Below are positions 33,891 to 45,700 of a stretch of 64,000 nucleotides of DNA, one piece after another. This DNA comes from Lichina pygmaea (lineage: Eukaryota > Ascomycota > Lichinomycetes > Lichinales > Lichinaceae). Position 1 is the stretch's first letter. Each line of letters opens with the position of its first letter. Made by a program: the position numbers and the translations under genes. The notes beneath the pieces were generated by a model. That model saw only the letters and a program-made list of their open reading frames with translations. It had not been told where the DNA came from and ran no database searches. The DNA is taken from NCBI GenBank assembly GCA_963422465.1, contig OY730175.1:2232001-2296000 (forward strand), in the 5' to 3' direction.

Positions 33891-35557
33891 ATGGAGTGGC
33901 CACGATCACCAGTTCGCTCCACTTCTCGCTTCATATGTCCACTGTCCACTGTCTTTGGTCAGGTCCGGCACGGATCCTTAACATCGGCCATCAACCGCGG
34001 AAGGGCCCTGGACCAATTGCGCGCCCAGGCAGAGCGAGATCGAGGCTCCCGCCCTGTCAGAGAGCGCACTGTATGCCGTTCAGATGAGGGTAGAGGCAGG
34101 GGCAGCGGACTCAGAAATCCCAGCACGATATCCGATTTCCTAGAGTCCGATTACACCACTGCTCCTGGCAGCATCGAGTCTACTCGGGGATTCGGTCCCC
34201 GTCCAGCGCAGCCTCTGCCGGGTCGGCCCAATGCCCTGTTTAGAGATCATACGCCCCTTCCTGAGAAACATGTTGAGAGCCGTCGGCCGGCCAAAAGTGA
34301 GAGAACATCTTCCCTCAAGCGTGCGGCCGCGGACTCTCAGTTTCTTTATGGCTCGCACGTCGTGGAGGCTGCTCTACGAGCTCGTCGGCGGACGTTTCAC
34401 ACGCTGTACCTGGGCAAGCCGAGGCAGGCACAGCTCCAGGGTCGCGATGCGTACCTCGAGGAGCTAGCGGCAAGTGTGGCCTTGGACGTGAAACACCTGA
34501 CACACGGCGAGTTCTGGCAGCTGGACAAGATGGCTTCGAGCAATGCCCATAATGTGAGTCTCTCGGCGACCCCGATCTTGGCAGGCCTGTAGCACCGCCG
34601 CGAGGTCGAATGGTGCAAAAGACGCACGGTCTGACCAATGGATGCGTTGATGACTTAGGGGGTTGTGCTGGAAGTCTCGCCGTTGCCAACATGGCCCACG
34701 TTACGCCTGGAACCGATGAAGCAGCCAAAAGATTCTTTGAGAGCGGTCATTGACCTGCCTCCTCGACTCCACCAGCCCGAATACAAGGACCCACCTCAGC
34801 AGGTCGTGCCTCGCGGCCATTATGCCTATTCGCTGTCGGCCGAGTACAAGCGCTTTCCGCTCGTGCTTCTGATCAGCGGTGTTGTACGAGCCTCGATTGG
34901 TTGTCGCTGGAGTATGAGGCTGATGGTACATCAGATGGACCCGGCAAACCTCGGAAGCATCTTTCGTTCGGCCGCATACTTTGGAGTGGATGCCCTTGCT
35001 ATCTCGGATCATCATACGTAACGTACCCGCTGCTGTCTTCTGCACCTCAGCCTTACCTTCAGAACGGATTCTAACAGGTATCAACCTCTGCTAGCGCTAC
35101 CGTATCACCGACCGTCTCGAAAGTCGCCGCCGGCGCAGCCGAATACATGCCCATCCTCTCAGTCGCTGACACGACCAAGTTCGTGACGCACAGCAAAGCC
35201 AACGGCTGGCGCTTTTACGCCGCCGTGCCGCCTTGGGCGAGACCAGACAAGCCACCGTCGTGGAGAGCACCCGAGAAATTCGCCCCTGTAGATTCACTGA
35301 ACGACCGGCTCCGCTCGGAGCCAGCTGTCTTGGTCTACGGGTCCGAGGCCAAGGGCATATCGCCATCGGTTCTTTCTGAAATGGATCATCTCGTCAGCCT
35401 GGCTGGCGAACCATCGCGGCCGCGGCTGCTGGACAGCCTGAACGTCGCCGTAGCCGCGGCGATGATAATACGAGGTTTCTTGCCGAACGATGGATCGGCA
35501 GCGGAGAGGACAGAGAGTGGCTCCGCTAAGGAAGAGGAATCTGTCAGGATGTGGTAG
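33891..35557 (+). CDS. MRM1: Mitochondrial rRNA 2'-O-ribose methyltransferase MRM1 (SpoU/TrmH family)
   Basis: Four exons: 33891-34553, 34659-34883, 34935-35017, 35095-35557. Introns are 105, 51 and 77 bp. Total 1434 nt, 477 aa. The start ATG opens MEWPRSPVRSTSRF, Arg/Ser-rich as expected for a mitochondrial presequence. The N-terminal substrate-binding domain is seen in FLYGSHVVEAAL. SPOUT motifs: motif 1 GVMDPANLGSIFRSA (split by the 51-bp intron just before MDP), motif 2 VLVYGSEAKGI, motif 3 LLDSLNVAVAAAM. The family uses S-adenosylmethionine to methylate a ribose in large-subunit mitochondrial rRNA. Earlier in-frame codons lack an ATG, so 33891 is preferred. Confidence 0.93.
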
Positions 35558-36212
35558 CCTGCGGATGGACACCAATCGTCCGGTGTGACGCTGTTTCTGA
35601 CAGGCAACGGACGGCAGTAGTGTATGTTTATGGCCATTCATATGTCTGTACTGAACTGCCCATGTGTACGCATCCGATGCAATTACTTTTCGACACTGCT
35701 TCCCAAGTTTGATCTCTGCGTTGGCTTTCCCCACCACCAAGCATTGGGAGTTTGCTCTCTTGCCGCGGTGAAGTCGACAGCGAGGAGAGCAAGCCCAAAC
35801 TCCTCTCTTGCACGGCCTGGCGTGCCCGGGTCCGGCAACCTGCATATGCGACGTTCTTGCTGGCGAGATATGGGTGGGTTGGCTGTGACAAGATGAAGGA
35901 GAGAGAATTCAAGCAGCGAGGGCCGTCCGGCAAGGCAAGCACAGGGCAAGAATAGAACAACGCAACATCGCAACGTCCTCATGTGTACCTCTACCTTGGT
36001 GCGTCCAGCACAGGCCGTTTGAAGCCTACGCTCCTGTTCGGGACTCGTTGTATAAGATGATCTGCAGGTCAGTCCTCTCGCCGGTTGAAGGCTTTTGTCT
36101 TGGGCTGACTCGCCGTTGCCTTTAGACACGCCGCTCGTCTATAGTGCTGCCTTTGTACGCCGCCGGCAGAAGAAGAAGAAAAATCAGGCTTAGGAAAGAG
36201 AAGATCGCTCTC
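35558..36212. other. Intergenic region upstream of the CCCH gene
   Basis: 655 bp. Short frames exist on both strands but none shows a recognisable motif or codon pattern. It probably holds the MRM1 3' UTR and the promoter and 5' UTR of the CCCH gene. Confidence 0.4.
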
Positions 36213-38228
36213 ATGGATGGCTGTCTTCGGCAACAATGTCCGCCGCTCACCCCGGCTAGGCTAGCGACGTCACCTCCGTCACAGCATGATATGCAAAGTC
36301 GATCCTCGCAGCAGCGGCTATGGCCAGAAGAACTGCACCGGGATTCGCAAGCGCAACAGGCACAGCACGGCTGGCCATACCCCAAGACTTCCCTACGTCC
36401 GCTGTGCTTCATATGCCGCGAGGACGGATCGTTTGTGCCTTTGATCGCGGCCGATGAGCTGCCGCCGCAGGTCGTCTTGACGGGCGTTCCCAGGAGGACG
36501 ACGGATCGGGTGTACGTCTTCGGGATGCTGAATCTGGGTGTCGTGCCGCGTCGTTCCAGCCAGTGCTACACGCTGGAAGGGGATGTCGGGTCGTGCGCGG
36601 GCAATGAGACTGAGAGGAGCAGTCTTCGACCACGTGGAACAGATGCAGCAGCCCTAGCAGAGGAGGACCGCCATGGCGGTTTTCCTAATGACGAGAGTGA
36701 TGATCCGTCCGTCGTCCTGGGAATACATGGCCCAGAAGTCACCAGGGATGAGCCAAAGAAGCCGCAGATTGCTCTCCCATCAAGTTCCCAACCGTCGAAT
36801 CCTAGGCCATGGACGAACGGACGGTCATCGTCCTCGACGTACAGCACCGGCAACCATCCGCTCAGCTCAAGCGTACAGGGCGCGAATACGTTCGATGGTG
36901 GGACCAAGAGCAACGGAGACAACACGTCCGTCAACAAAGTCGGCAAGACCGGTATAGCGAAAAAGGACAAGGAGTACTGCACTTACTGGATCTTCCACGG
37001 CGAATGCGCCTTTACGCACTCGGCCAGGGGCTGCAAGTTCAAGCATGAGATGCCTCGGGACGCCAAGACCATGGCCGAGGTCGGCCTGAAAGCCCTTCCC
37101 AAGTGGTGGACGGACCGGACCCGGACTGGGGGTACTGGAATCAACAACGAGCATGTTGATGGGAAGCCTCCCCGGCATGTGCATCTGCATGGGAATCTTC
37201 TGCCAGCTCCTTTGGCGTCTTCGTCATTGACAGCCCCAGCTACGGCGGGCCAGGCGTCGCCGACAGATAGGGGCTCTTTCGGCAATGTCGTCGGTGCTGA
37301 TTTTGGCCCCAAGAAACCTTTTGCCTCTCCTATCCAGCGAAAACAGGCCTCGTTTTCGACCATCTCAAAAGGGGGAGCATGCACCTCCGAGTTGTCTCTT
37401 TGTCACGGTGACACGCCTAATTCCAGCCCTCAAGAGCAGAAACTTGGACACCCGCACAAGGGCGGTACTGTCGTCGAGGCGGTGACCTCGACACCTTCCA
37501 CGACGGCGGCACAGCCTGTGCCACAGTCCGTCCCCGGGACAGGCCAAGGGTCAAGCGTTGTCGAGGCTCCACCTAGCCGTCTCAGCATAGGATTTCCGCG
37601 TGTCTTGGGACAGCAGCAACGGCAGCAAGGTCGACCAGATTGCTATGTCTCCCTTCGTCCGACCACGCCTATCTCCATCTCCTCCGCTTCCCCTCCTGCG
37701 ATCTCATCTCCTACCAAACTCGGCCGCGGCGGCAGCGACGCCCCCATCACTCCCAGCATAACGTCGCCAGCGTCCTCGTGCAGAGCAACAACAGGACCAG
37801 CATCGGGACCGGCCCCTGGTCCAGGACCACAGCTAGAAGCAGCGGTAGGACGATCAGCAGCAGTACCCGGAGCAGCAGCAGCGGGCAACGTGCGACGAAG
37901 GGGCCGAGGACGCGGCAGCACGATCACGATCCGGCCAAGAACGGCAGCCGCCATGTCCAAGTCGCTCGTGACCAAACAAATCACCAGCAGCAATGGCAGC
38001 GGCAGTCACAGTATGTTCGACGATCTCATCGACCTTGGCGACGATGATGGCCCGCGTCACGAACACGATCAAGGCGCTCAAGGGCGGACGGATTATGACG
38101 GCGGTGGAGTTGGTCAAGCCAGTGGAAGTGGACGTGTACGTGCTATCGCTAGTGCCTACGGCGGATATTCTGCAGGACGTGGAGGAGATGGTAGCGGCGC
38201 TCGTGGTGGTGGTGGTGGTGGTATTTGA
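36213..38228 (+). CDS. CCCH-type zinc-finger protein with RG-rich tail
   Basis: Single-exon frame of 671 aa from the first ATG (MDGCLRQQCPP). An N-terminal segment (LCFICREDGSFVPLIAADEL, about residues 68-88) resembles the start of a conserved filamentous-ascomycete family. One zinc finger CTYWIFHGEC...GCKFKHEMP at about residues 256-281 has spacing C-x8-C-x8-C-x3-H, the RNA-binding type. The middle is Ser/Pro/Thr-rich and likely disordered. The C-terminus is RG/GG-rich (RRGRGRG; YGGYSAGRGGDG), common in RNA-binding proteins. Function is not known beyond probable RNA binding. After the TGA at 38226-38228 the same frame stays open and RG-rich for 29 more codons to 38316-38318. Confidence 0.75.
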   Translation: MDGCLRQQCPPLTPARLATSPPSQHDMQSRSSQQRLWPEELHRDSQAQQAQHGWPYPKTSLRPLCFICREDGSFVPLIAADELPPQVVLTGVPRRTTDRVYVFGMLNLGVVPRRSSQCYTLEGDVGSCAGNETERSSLRPRGTDAAALAEEDRHGGFPNDESDDPSVVLGIHGPEVTRDEPKKPQIALPSSSQPSNPRPWTNGRSSSSTYSTGNHPLSSSVQGANTFDGGTKSNGDNTSVNKVGKTGIAKKDKEYCTYWIFHGECAFTHSARGCKFKHEMPRDAKTMAEVGLKALPKWWTDRTRTGGTGINNEHVDGKPPRHVHLHGNLLPAPLASSSLTAPATAGQASPTDRGSFGNVVGADFGPKKPFASPIQRKQASFSTISKGGACTSELSLCHGDTPNSSPQEQKLGHPHKGGTVVEAVTSTPSTTAAQPVPQSVPGTGQGSSVVEAPPSRLSIGFPRVLGQQQRQQGRPDCYVSLRPTTPISISSASPPAISSPTKLGRGGSDAPITPSITSPASSCRATTGPASGPAPGPGPQLEAAVGRSAAVPGAAAAGNVRRRGRGRGSTITIRPRTAAAMSKSLVTKQITSSNGSGSHSMFDDLIDLGDDDGPRHEHDQGAQGRTDYDGGGVGQASGSGRVRAIASAYGGYSAGRGGDGSGARGGGGGGI

Positions 38229-39823
38229 GGAAGACGTGATGCCCGTGGCACGGGATATAGAAGTAGCAGTGGCACTGGACGTAAAAGTGCGAATGAAAGT
38301 GCCAATGCTACGTCGTGAAAGACACCAACGACGCCCAAGCGTCTCACGACGAAGATCCACAATGCTGAACCCCAAAGATCTCGAGCTCACGAGCCTACGA
38401 GCTCACGAGAGTCAAAGCCTACGAGCCCATCACCCCAACATGGCCACGAGAGTCAAATCCCACTAGTTCGACCTGCCGACGAGAGTCAAAGCCCACGAGC
38501 CCGCAAGTCCAATAGCCCAATGTGCCCAAGTGCCCACGAGGAGTCGGGCCCCACGTGCCCAACGTGCCCACGTGTTTACAAATCCGCAGGAACCAACCAC
38601 AGTGCCGGCGAGAGACGGAAGCGCAGGGGAGGCGAGTGTAACAAGACCATGGCACTGCATGGGTACTCCGTATTGTTTAGGTCGGTAGGCTGGTCACTGC
38701 TGCTGCTGTGCTGGTGGTGCTGGTGCTGGTGCTGGTGCTGGTGCTAGTGCTAGTACCTTGATATTTCTTGGATAGATTGCAGTTCTTTGAAGAAGTTGCC
38801 GTTTCCTTGGAGGGAAGGAGGGAAAGAGGGAGGGACGGGGGAAAAAAAGGGGAAGACTGGTTCTGGAGATGGAAGACAGAAGAGGGAAGATGGGCTTCGG
38901 ATAATTCATTGTTGTATTCCGAATTATCTTTTTCTCTTTTGACGTGTTCTCCGTTGGAGGACGGGGTTTCTGATGAGTCGGTCGCCCCTCGAAGGACGGT
39001 TGTCCTTTGAGGATGGTGCTCGAGTACGGTACATCTTGAGACGTCTCTTCTATTCAGATAGCTGCTTTCAAGATGCCCTTCTTTACGACGGTCTTGACAC
39101 GGTACTTACATCTCAAGGACATGTATGGCTGACTGTCCTTTTGACGGGGAATGGTTTGGACATGGGGTCTTTTGACCAGGGATTCTTTGGCAAGGAATCA
39201 CTTGGATGTGGGCACGGTGCGATGCATCATCATGGGAGGCTGTACGAGTACGGTACACACGTACGTCAAGTACGCATCTTGGTACGGCACGGTACGTGAA
39301 AAGGAGTCTTGAGACGGGCGGAGAAGAAGAAGAAGGAGAAGAGATGAAGAAGATGGACGACACGATAAGAGATATAGAGGCTGACAGAAAAAGGAGATAA
39401 GAAGAGATGGAGAGAACAACAAGTAGAGAGAGGGGCAGAAGTAGAGAAGGGAAGATGGAAAAGACAGACAACATGAACAAGATGTAGAGAGGGCAAGTAA
39501 AGAAGAGAGATGAAAAAAGAGAAAATGGATGACATACTCAGAGGCAGAGAAAAAGAAGAGTAGAGCGAAGGGCAAGTAGAGAGGAAGACAAGTAGAGCGA
39601 AGGGCAAATAGAGAGGAAGAGAAGTAGAGAGAGGGACAAGCAAAACAAAGGGCAAGGCAAGAGAAGGGGGAAAAGGAGAAGAGCCATGCTCGCAATGCAC
39701 CAATACAAGGTATTGTGATTTAGCTTGACTTTGGCTGAGATGACACGTATAGACACGTACGGTACGATCACCAGCGCTACGTATCAGAGTGCCAGGGCTG
39801 CGTAGTGTACGTAGCAAGTCTAA
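38229..39823. repeat. Intergenic, low-complexity and simple repeats
   Basis: No gene supported in about 1.6 kb. Contents: degenerate tandem repeats of a CACGAGAGTCAAAGCCCACG-like unit (about 38380-38580); a GCTGGT-type microsatellite (38698-38753); a long purine-rich strand with GAGA/AAGTAGAGAG repeats (about 39300-39690). Several frames here are open only because of the skewed composition. Confidence 0.6.
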
Positions 39824-41281
39824 CTATCTGTTCCAGGCAGGCGATCTTCCAGCCCAAGCCCCAGCCCCAGCCCCAGCTCCAGCTCCAGCTCCAGCCCCGG
39901 CGCCAGCGCCAGCCCCAGATCCGGTCCCAGCCCCAGGACCGACGCGGCCCGATCCACCGACGCCTCCTGCGCGGCCTCTGGGGACGGCGCGGCCTCTGGC
40001 TTTGCCGGCAGCGCCGGCGATGGGGAAAGCAGCCACGTTCGCTTCTCGCCCGTTGACGGCGACGGCGGCGGCCAAAGAAGCCTTTTTGATCTCGGCGGCG
40101 CCGTCGACGAGCAGGCCCTGCTGGGCGCGCGAGTCTTCGAGCAGGTTCGACTCGCGCCGGACGGTCTCGAGGTAGGCCTTGCGCTCGGGCGTCAGCAGCC
40201 ACGACTGGGGAAATTTGGGCGTCTCGCTGAAGTCGTGGTGGCGAAAGTCGAAGGGTACGTCTTCGAAGGTGTCGGTGGGATCCTGGACGTCCCTTTCTGT
40301 TAGCAGGGAGGGTGCTTGGAGGGAAGGAGGGTCGGTTGCGACTTTTGTGAGCAGAGCGTCGAGGACGTTGTACGTACCTTGGCTTCTGCGACCAGCGTGT
40401 CGATCAAGTCACCCAGATACCGTTTGTTCTGCGCCTGCGCCTCGAACATCTCGCAGCTCATCTTGACCGTGTCCTTCTCGGGGTTGTACCGGGATCCGAC
40501 GAGCTTGATCAGCTTGTTTCGCTGCACCTCCGTGAGGTCGGCGATGCCGGCCGGGCTGAATTCGACGACCACTTTGCGCTCCGCTGGGTGTTGCTCGCCC
40601 AGGTAGGTCGTGTATCGGAAACGAAGTGGCCGATCTGCGCCGGGTGCGACAAACGCTTTGGCGTGCCCTACGACATCGAGGTCAGCTTCGACGGTCAAGA
40701 CAGCCTCGACGCGCGGGGGACAACGGGGAGCAATCACGGCTCAGCAGAGGCATCTCCCAGGCCGCGATCCTCGCATACTCGCGAACGTCCCGCTCCAGAC
40801 CCAGATTGGCGTGCGCGGTCGAGCTGATGTCGTCCTGCTTGAAGTCGTCGTCCTCGCCCGTGCCCTCCTCGTCGTCCTCGCCCATGGCCATGATGCCCGG
40901 CACGAACTTCTCCTTCCTCCGCCGGGGCTCCTCCATCTCCTTGAGGTACTCACTGAACGCGCTCGAGATCTCTGCGTTGATGCGCGACTGCACCGCCGGC
41001 GTGCTGAAGTGCGCTTCTTCCTCGTCGTCCTCGGCCTTGTACTCGATCTTCTCCTCGTGGCTCAAGGTCTCGAACTCGGCTCGGGAGTCGGGATCCAGCC
41101 TCGCGGCGTGTCTTTGCAACTCGGCCTTCACCTGCGCCAGTGGCCTTTCCTCTTTCTGCCGAGGTCGAGTCGTCGACGCGAAGCCACGTCGCGGCGTCGT
41201 CGAGGCTGTCCTGTTCAGACATCCTGTCTGGCAGGCGGAACATCGGGCCACAGGCCACATTCTCTTCATGATCAGCGACAT
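39824..41281 (-). CDS. RSM24: Mitochondrial small-subunit ribosomal protein mS35 (Rsm24)
   Basis: Three exons: 41281-40738, 40667-40378, 40282-39824. Introns are 70 and 95 bp. Total 1293 nt, 430 aa. The N-terminus (MSLIMKRMWPVARC...RRGFASTTR) is a typical mitochondrial presequence with an RGFAST-like processing region. The MRP-S28/mS35 domain spans both introns: EYARIAAWEMPLLS, then RPLRFRYTTYLGEQHP, ADLTEVQRNKLIKLVG-like wording, CEMFEAQAQNKRYLGDLIDTL, and DPTDTFEDVPFDFRHH. Structural component of the mitoribosome small subunit. The C-terminus is odd: after the domain it runs into a Gly/Ala repeat encoded by a CAGCCC/CAGCTC array (about 39850-39935), so the protein is longer than the yeast homolog. 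It is divergent from ALG13, 236 bp away. Confidence 0.9.
39850..39935. repeat. Hexanucleotide-type repeat inside the RSM24 last exon
   Basis: Iterated CCAGCC/CCAGCT units. Read on the minus strand they encode an uninterrupted (Gly-Ala)n run near the C-terminus of mS35. Confidence 0.8.
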
Positions 41282-41517
41282 GCTGGGAGTGGCCGTGGTA
41301 GCTATCGCACGACTTTGATATGTGTAGTCGTGGTCACTCCAACGATGAATCGTTACCGTACTTCGTGCAGTACCGTTGAAAGCTCCTTCTGCTGTAGTTC
41401 TAGACGACGGCCGTGGTACCCTCGTACCGTACTTCTTGATGCTCCGTCACGGAATATCCCGTCCCACACCAATACACGCCCGCGACACCATACCGTATCG
41501 ATCCTCAGCCCTCTACC
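41282..41517. promoter_or_regulatory. Divergent promoter region, RSM24 / ALG13
   Basis: 236 bp shared upstream region of two divergent genes. No recognised operator. Confidence 0.45.
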
Positions 41518-42458
41518 ATGGCCACCGCACCGACGCAGCAGAAGAGAGTCTGTTTCGTGACCGTGGGCGCCACGGCATCGTTCGACGGCTTGATCGAGGC
41601 GGTGTTGAGCCAGGCCTTCTTCGACGCGCTGGCCGCCGCCGATTACACCCAGCTACTGATACAACATGGCCGAGGCAAGGGCACGCTCGAGCGCTTCCGA
41701 GAACAGCGGGCGCGCGGGCAGATCGACACGAGAGGGATAGCAGTCGAGGCCTTTGCTTTCAGCGAGGCTGGTCTCACACAGCAGATGCGTGCTGCAAAGG
41801 GTGCAGACGGTGTTGCTGCAGCAGCACCGGGAGAGGGAGTGGTCATCAGTCATGCCGGTATGTCGTAAATCTTGAACCCATATCACGTGCCTTGACCCGG
41901 AAGTGTGTTTCTCCGGTCCGATGTGTTCTTCCGCTCCGCAGACATCACGCACGTGACACGCTACGGTACGTACCGCTGAGCAGCTGGGCTCCCCAGGAAC
42001 CGGCTGCATATTGGACGCTCTGCGTCTCGAGGTGCCGCTGATAGTGGTGCCCAACACGTCATTGCTCGATAACCACCAGCTGGAACTGGCCGAGGAGTTG
42101 GCTCGACACGGATATGCCGTGCACGGAGACCTACGGTGCGTGTTCATTCAATTCTTCAGCTTTTCCATTCTCCGGCTGTACATATGCGTGTGTCTGGGAC
42201 GAGCGCAACCATCGTCGAGTCCAGTGACGCGTGACCCTTGGCCCAAGGAGAAGAAGAAGAAGATGATGATGGAAGTCGGAGTCCTCATTGACATGTACGC
42301 ACGGCCGTGGTGCTGGATAAAGACACCTCCCCGCCGCAATACAGCGCTCCGACGAAGGGCGACGCCGCCGAAAAGCCTGGCCGCCGGTCAACAGCGGCGA
42401 AGATCCGACGAGGAGATTCGCGGGAGTGATGGACTCCGAGATGGGATTCATGGACTGA
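41518..42458 (+). CDS. ALG13: ALG13, catalytic subunit of UDP-GlcNAc transferase
   Basis: Three exons: 41518-41857, 41997-42135, 42323-42458. Introns are 139 and 187 bp. Total 615 nt, 204 aa, the usual fungal length. The protein starts [26 protein letters not shown] (GT28-type TVG opening) and has VVISHAG at the first splice, [19 protein letters not shown] and [13 protein letters not shown]. The last exon, easily missed, gives [22 protein letters not shown] and [12 protein letters not shown], the conserved C-terminus. With the membrane partner ALG14 it adds the second GlcNAc to dolichol-PP-GlcNAc on the cytosolic ER face (N-glycan precursor synthesis). It is convergent with ISWI. Confidence 0.93.
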
Positions 42459-42791
42459 AGGGCCGTGGTAGAGGCTACTCACAAGCGTCGCGATGCTGCA
42501 CAGCGGACAGACGCTCGTGGGAGCATTCTTCATTTTCTTTCTTCTTGTTCTCCTTCTCTTTCTGGTTTCTATTATCTTGGACAATGAAATCGGCCCGTCG
42601 ATCACGGTGCGCTCCATAGCCAGACATCCCCAACTCCGAGCCGCCAGCGGTGCTCGCACCCGGTCCGCCACGTCCTGCCCCACCGTAAACGTGAGAGCGA
42701 TGTGCTCTCGCCCCAACTCCATCGCCATGCTCTCGTGTAGAATACCGCCTGGGACAACTTGCAGGGCTCGGGCCAGGTCCGATCCTCCCCC
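42459..42791. other. Intergenic between convergent ALG13 and ISWI
   Basis: 333 bp of presumed 3' UTRs. Nothing recognised. Confidence 0.5.
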
Positions 42792-45700
42792 CTACTTCTT
42801 GCCCTTCTTCTTGCTCTTTGTCGCCGCGCTCGATGCCGTCGAGAGCACACTGCCGGCCCGAGAGGCCGTCGTCGATCTCGACTTGGTGCCGGCTCGCGAC
42901 TTGACGTTGTCCAGCTGCTTGTTGAGCGCCTAGGTGCGGTCGAAGGTTAGCGGATGCTGCGATGCTCATCATCATCGTCGTCGTCGTCGTCAGAATCATC
43001 GTCGCCGGTACGAAAGCGGCCCAGGCTCACCTTGACGCCGTTCTTGGCCTTCTTCTTCGGCGGTGCCGCGTCCTCTCCGTCCTCGTCCTCGTCCTCGTCC
43101 TCGCCGCGCTCTCGACCCTTCGCCTTGGACGTCCCGTTGACGGCCTTCCCGTCCGCGCCGTCAAACTCCCTGGCGATCGCGGTCAGCAGCGTGCTGCACC
43201 GGCGGCTGAGCTCGACCGGCGTGCGGCTGAGGAAGAACCAGTCGAAGCGGAAGAGCGGGCTCTCGCGGATCTCGTCGCGGATCTTCTCGTGGAGGCCCTC
43301 GGCGTCCAGTCCGTACTTGTCGAGCTGCACGAGCAGGAATCGATCCTCCTCCTCCGTGTAGACCTTCTTGTTCGTCGTCGAGACCGAGTAGTTGACCTTC
43401 AGCTGCTGCAGCGGAACGCGGTACATCTGCATCTTCTTGCGCAGCATGTCGCGCTGGTGGTTCAGCTTGCGCATGCGGTCCTCGCCCGCCTCGATCGTGC
43501 CGATGTGCCTCTGCGACTCGGCAATCTCGCGGAAGCGCTTCCAGAAGACCTTGGCGTACTGCCGCACCTCGTCCTCGGCCTTGTTGTCGATCTCGTGCGC
43601 GATCATGCCGTGGTTGTTCCGGCCGTGCTTCGCCGAGCCGTTGACGAACTGCTGGAAGTCCCGGCGCGACCAGTTGCCGAAGCCCTTCTCCTCCAGCCGT
43701 GCCTTCTCGGCCTGCTCCGCCTCCGTCAGCGGCGTCGCGTCGTCGATCTCCTTCTGCTCGAGCTCCCTCTCGGCCTCGCGTTCGCTGAGGTCGTCGTCGT
43801 CCCCGTCCGCCAGCGGCACCTTGTAGTTCGTCTGCCGGCGGTAGTTGGCCGTCTCCCGCTCCTGCAGGTCTCGGAGCAGGGGCGGGTAGAACTGGTAGTC
43901 GTGCACGAGCACCTGTTTCGGCGGCCGCGGCGCCTTGGGCTTGCTATCGGCGACCCGGCCGCCCGTAGCGAGCGCCTTCCGGTAGTAGTTGTCGACAGAG
44001 TAGGCCTGCTCCTTGCGCTCGCGCTTGGCCGGGTTGATCCAGCTCATGCCGACCTCCTTCTTCCGGTTCGTGAAGTCCTCGCCGTTCCACTCGTACGCCG
44101 AGTCGGACGTGAACTTCTGGAGGTCGTCGATCCCGAGCTGCTCGTACCGTGCGTTCAGCTGCGCCGTCTTCTCCTCGCCGTGCCGCAGGATCGAGTCGAT
44201 GTCGTCGTCGCTGAGGCCTGGCTTGCTCGCGAGCGCTCCGGTCGCTCCCTTGGTCTTGAACACGCTCTCGGCGCCGTGCTGGATCATCGTCAGGAGCTCG
44301 CCCTTGGACGCGGCCGTCTGTTGCTGGGTGCGACCCTGTTGGATGACGAGCTGGTCGAGGCGCAGCTTCTGTGCCGCCCGCTCGAGCACCTTCTCCTCGA
44401 TGGCGTTCTCGGTCACGAAGCGGAACACGACGACCTGCTTCGTCTGGCCGATCCGATGGGCTCGGTCCATCGCTTGCAGGTCCGCCTGCGGGTTCCAGTC
44501 GCTGTCGTAGAGGATCACGATGTCCGCGCTGGTCAGGTTGATGCCGAGGCCTCCGGCGCGGGTCGTCAGCAGAAAGATGAACTTCTCCGAGTCCGGCTTG
44601 TTGTAGTCGTCGATGGCCGAGATGCGTTGCTCGTGCGCGGTGGAGCCGTCGATGCGGCAGTACTTGTAATCTCGCATGACGCAGTAGTCTTCGAGGATGT
44701 CCAGCAGGCGGCTCATCTGCGAGAAGATCAAGACCCTGCTGTTCTGCTGCTTCATGCGGGTCAGGAGCTTGTCGAGCATGACCATCTTGCCGCCGTTGAT
44801 GACCAGGTGCTCGTCCGTCGTGTAGGGAGGGCCGGGCTCGGCCCCCTCGAAGAGGTAAGGGTGGTTACAACACTTCCTGAGCTGCATGACGATGTTGAGC
44901 AGCCGGGTCTTTGACTCTCGATTCGACAACGCTCCGTTGACGGCGTCGATATCCTTCTCGAGGATCTTCTGGTACCACTTGACCTGCATCTCGGACATGC
45001 CGATGTAGAGGTTCACCTCTGCGTCGGGTCGAGCGCGTCAGCAGATGAACCAGCCCATCGTAAAAGCGAACGGCGGCGGATCTTGGCTCACCTTTCTTGG
45101 GCAGCAGACTCTTCTCAACGTCACTCTTGACCCGTCGCAGCAGAAAGGGTCGCAAGACCTTGTGCAGCTGCTGCACCACCGTCTCCTGATCCGTTCCCTG
45201 CCGCTTGAACCATTCGTCAAAGGCCTCGGAGCTGCTGAAGACGTCTGGCAAGAGAAAGTTGAGCAGCGCCCACAGCTCGTGCAGGTTGTTCTGAAGAGGC
45301 GTGCCGGTGATCAGGAGCCGATTCCTCGACTTGAACAGCCGGATGATCTGCGCGAGGGAGGACTCCTCGTTCTTAATTCGATGAGCCTGGTCGAGCGAGC
45401 GTCAGCGTCGGAGGATTGCATTTCACGGGGGGGAGCTCGCGGGCCGACGTACCTCATCGACGATGATGTACTCCCACGCGAATTTCTTGAGGTGCGACTT
45501 CTCTCGAAGCACCATCTCGTAGCTCGTGATGCAGACGTCGAATTTCTCGTCGACGAGCCGATCAGCGATCAGCTGTCCGCGCTCCTCCTTGGCACCCTGA
45601 AGCACCAGCACGTTGACCTCGGGAGTCCACTTCTGGAACTCCCGCTTCCAGTTGTCCAGCGTCGACTTGGGCACCGTGATGAGATGAGGCCCGGTCACGT

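Noticed and set aside
35558-36130. Minus-strand frame of 148 codons between MRM1 and the CCCH gene
   Set aside because: No recognisable motif, overlapping competing frames, and no credible splice structure found.
39300-39817. Several 100-180 codon frames on the minus strand (Leu/Ser/Phe/Pro-rich)
   Set aside because: They come from a purine-rich repeat tract. The translations are low-complexity and no start or domain is credible.
42962-44914. 650-codon open frame on the plus strand opposite ISWI
   Set aside because: It mirrors the ISWI exon in GC-rich, codon-biased DNA. The translation is a Leu/Val/Arg-rich shadow with no domain, while the minus strand has full ISWI motifs.
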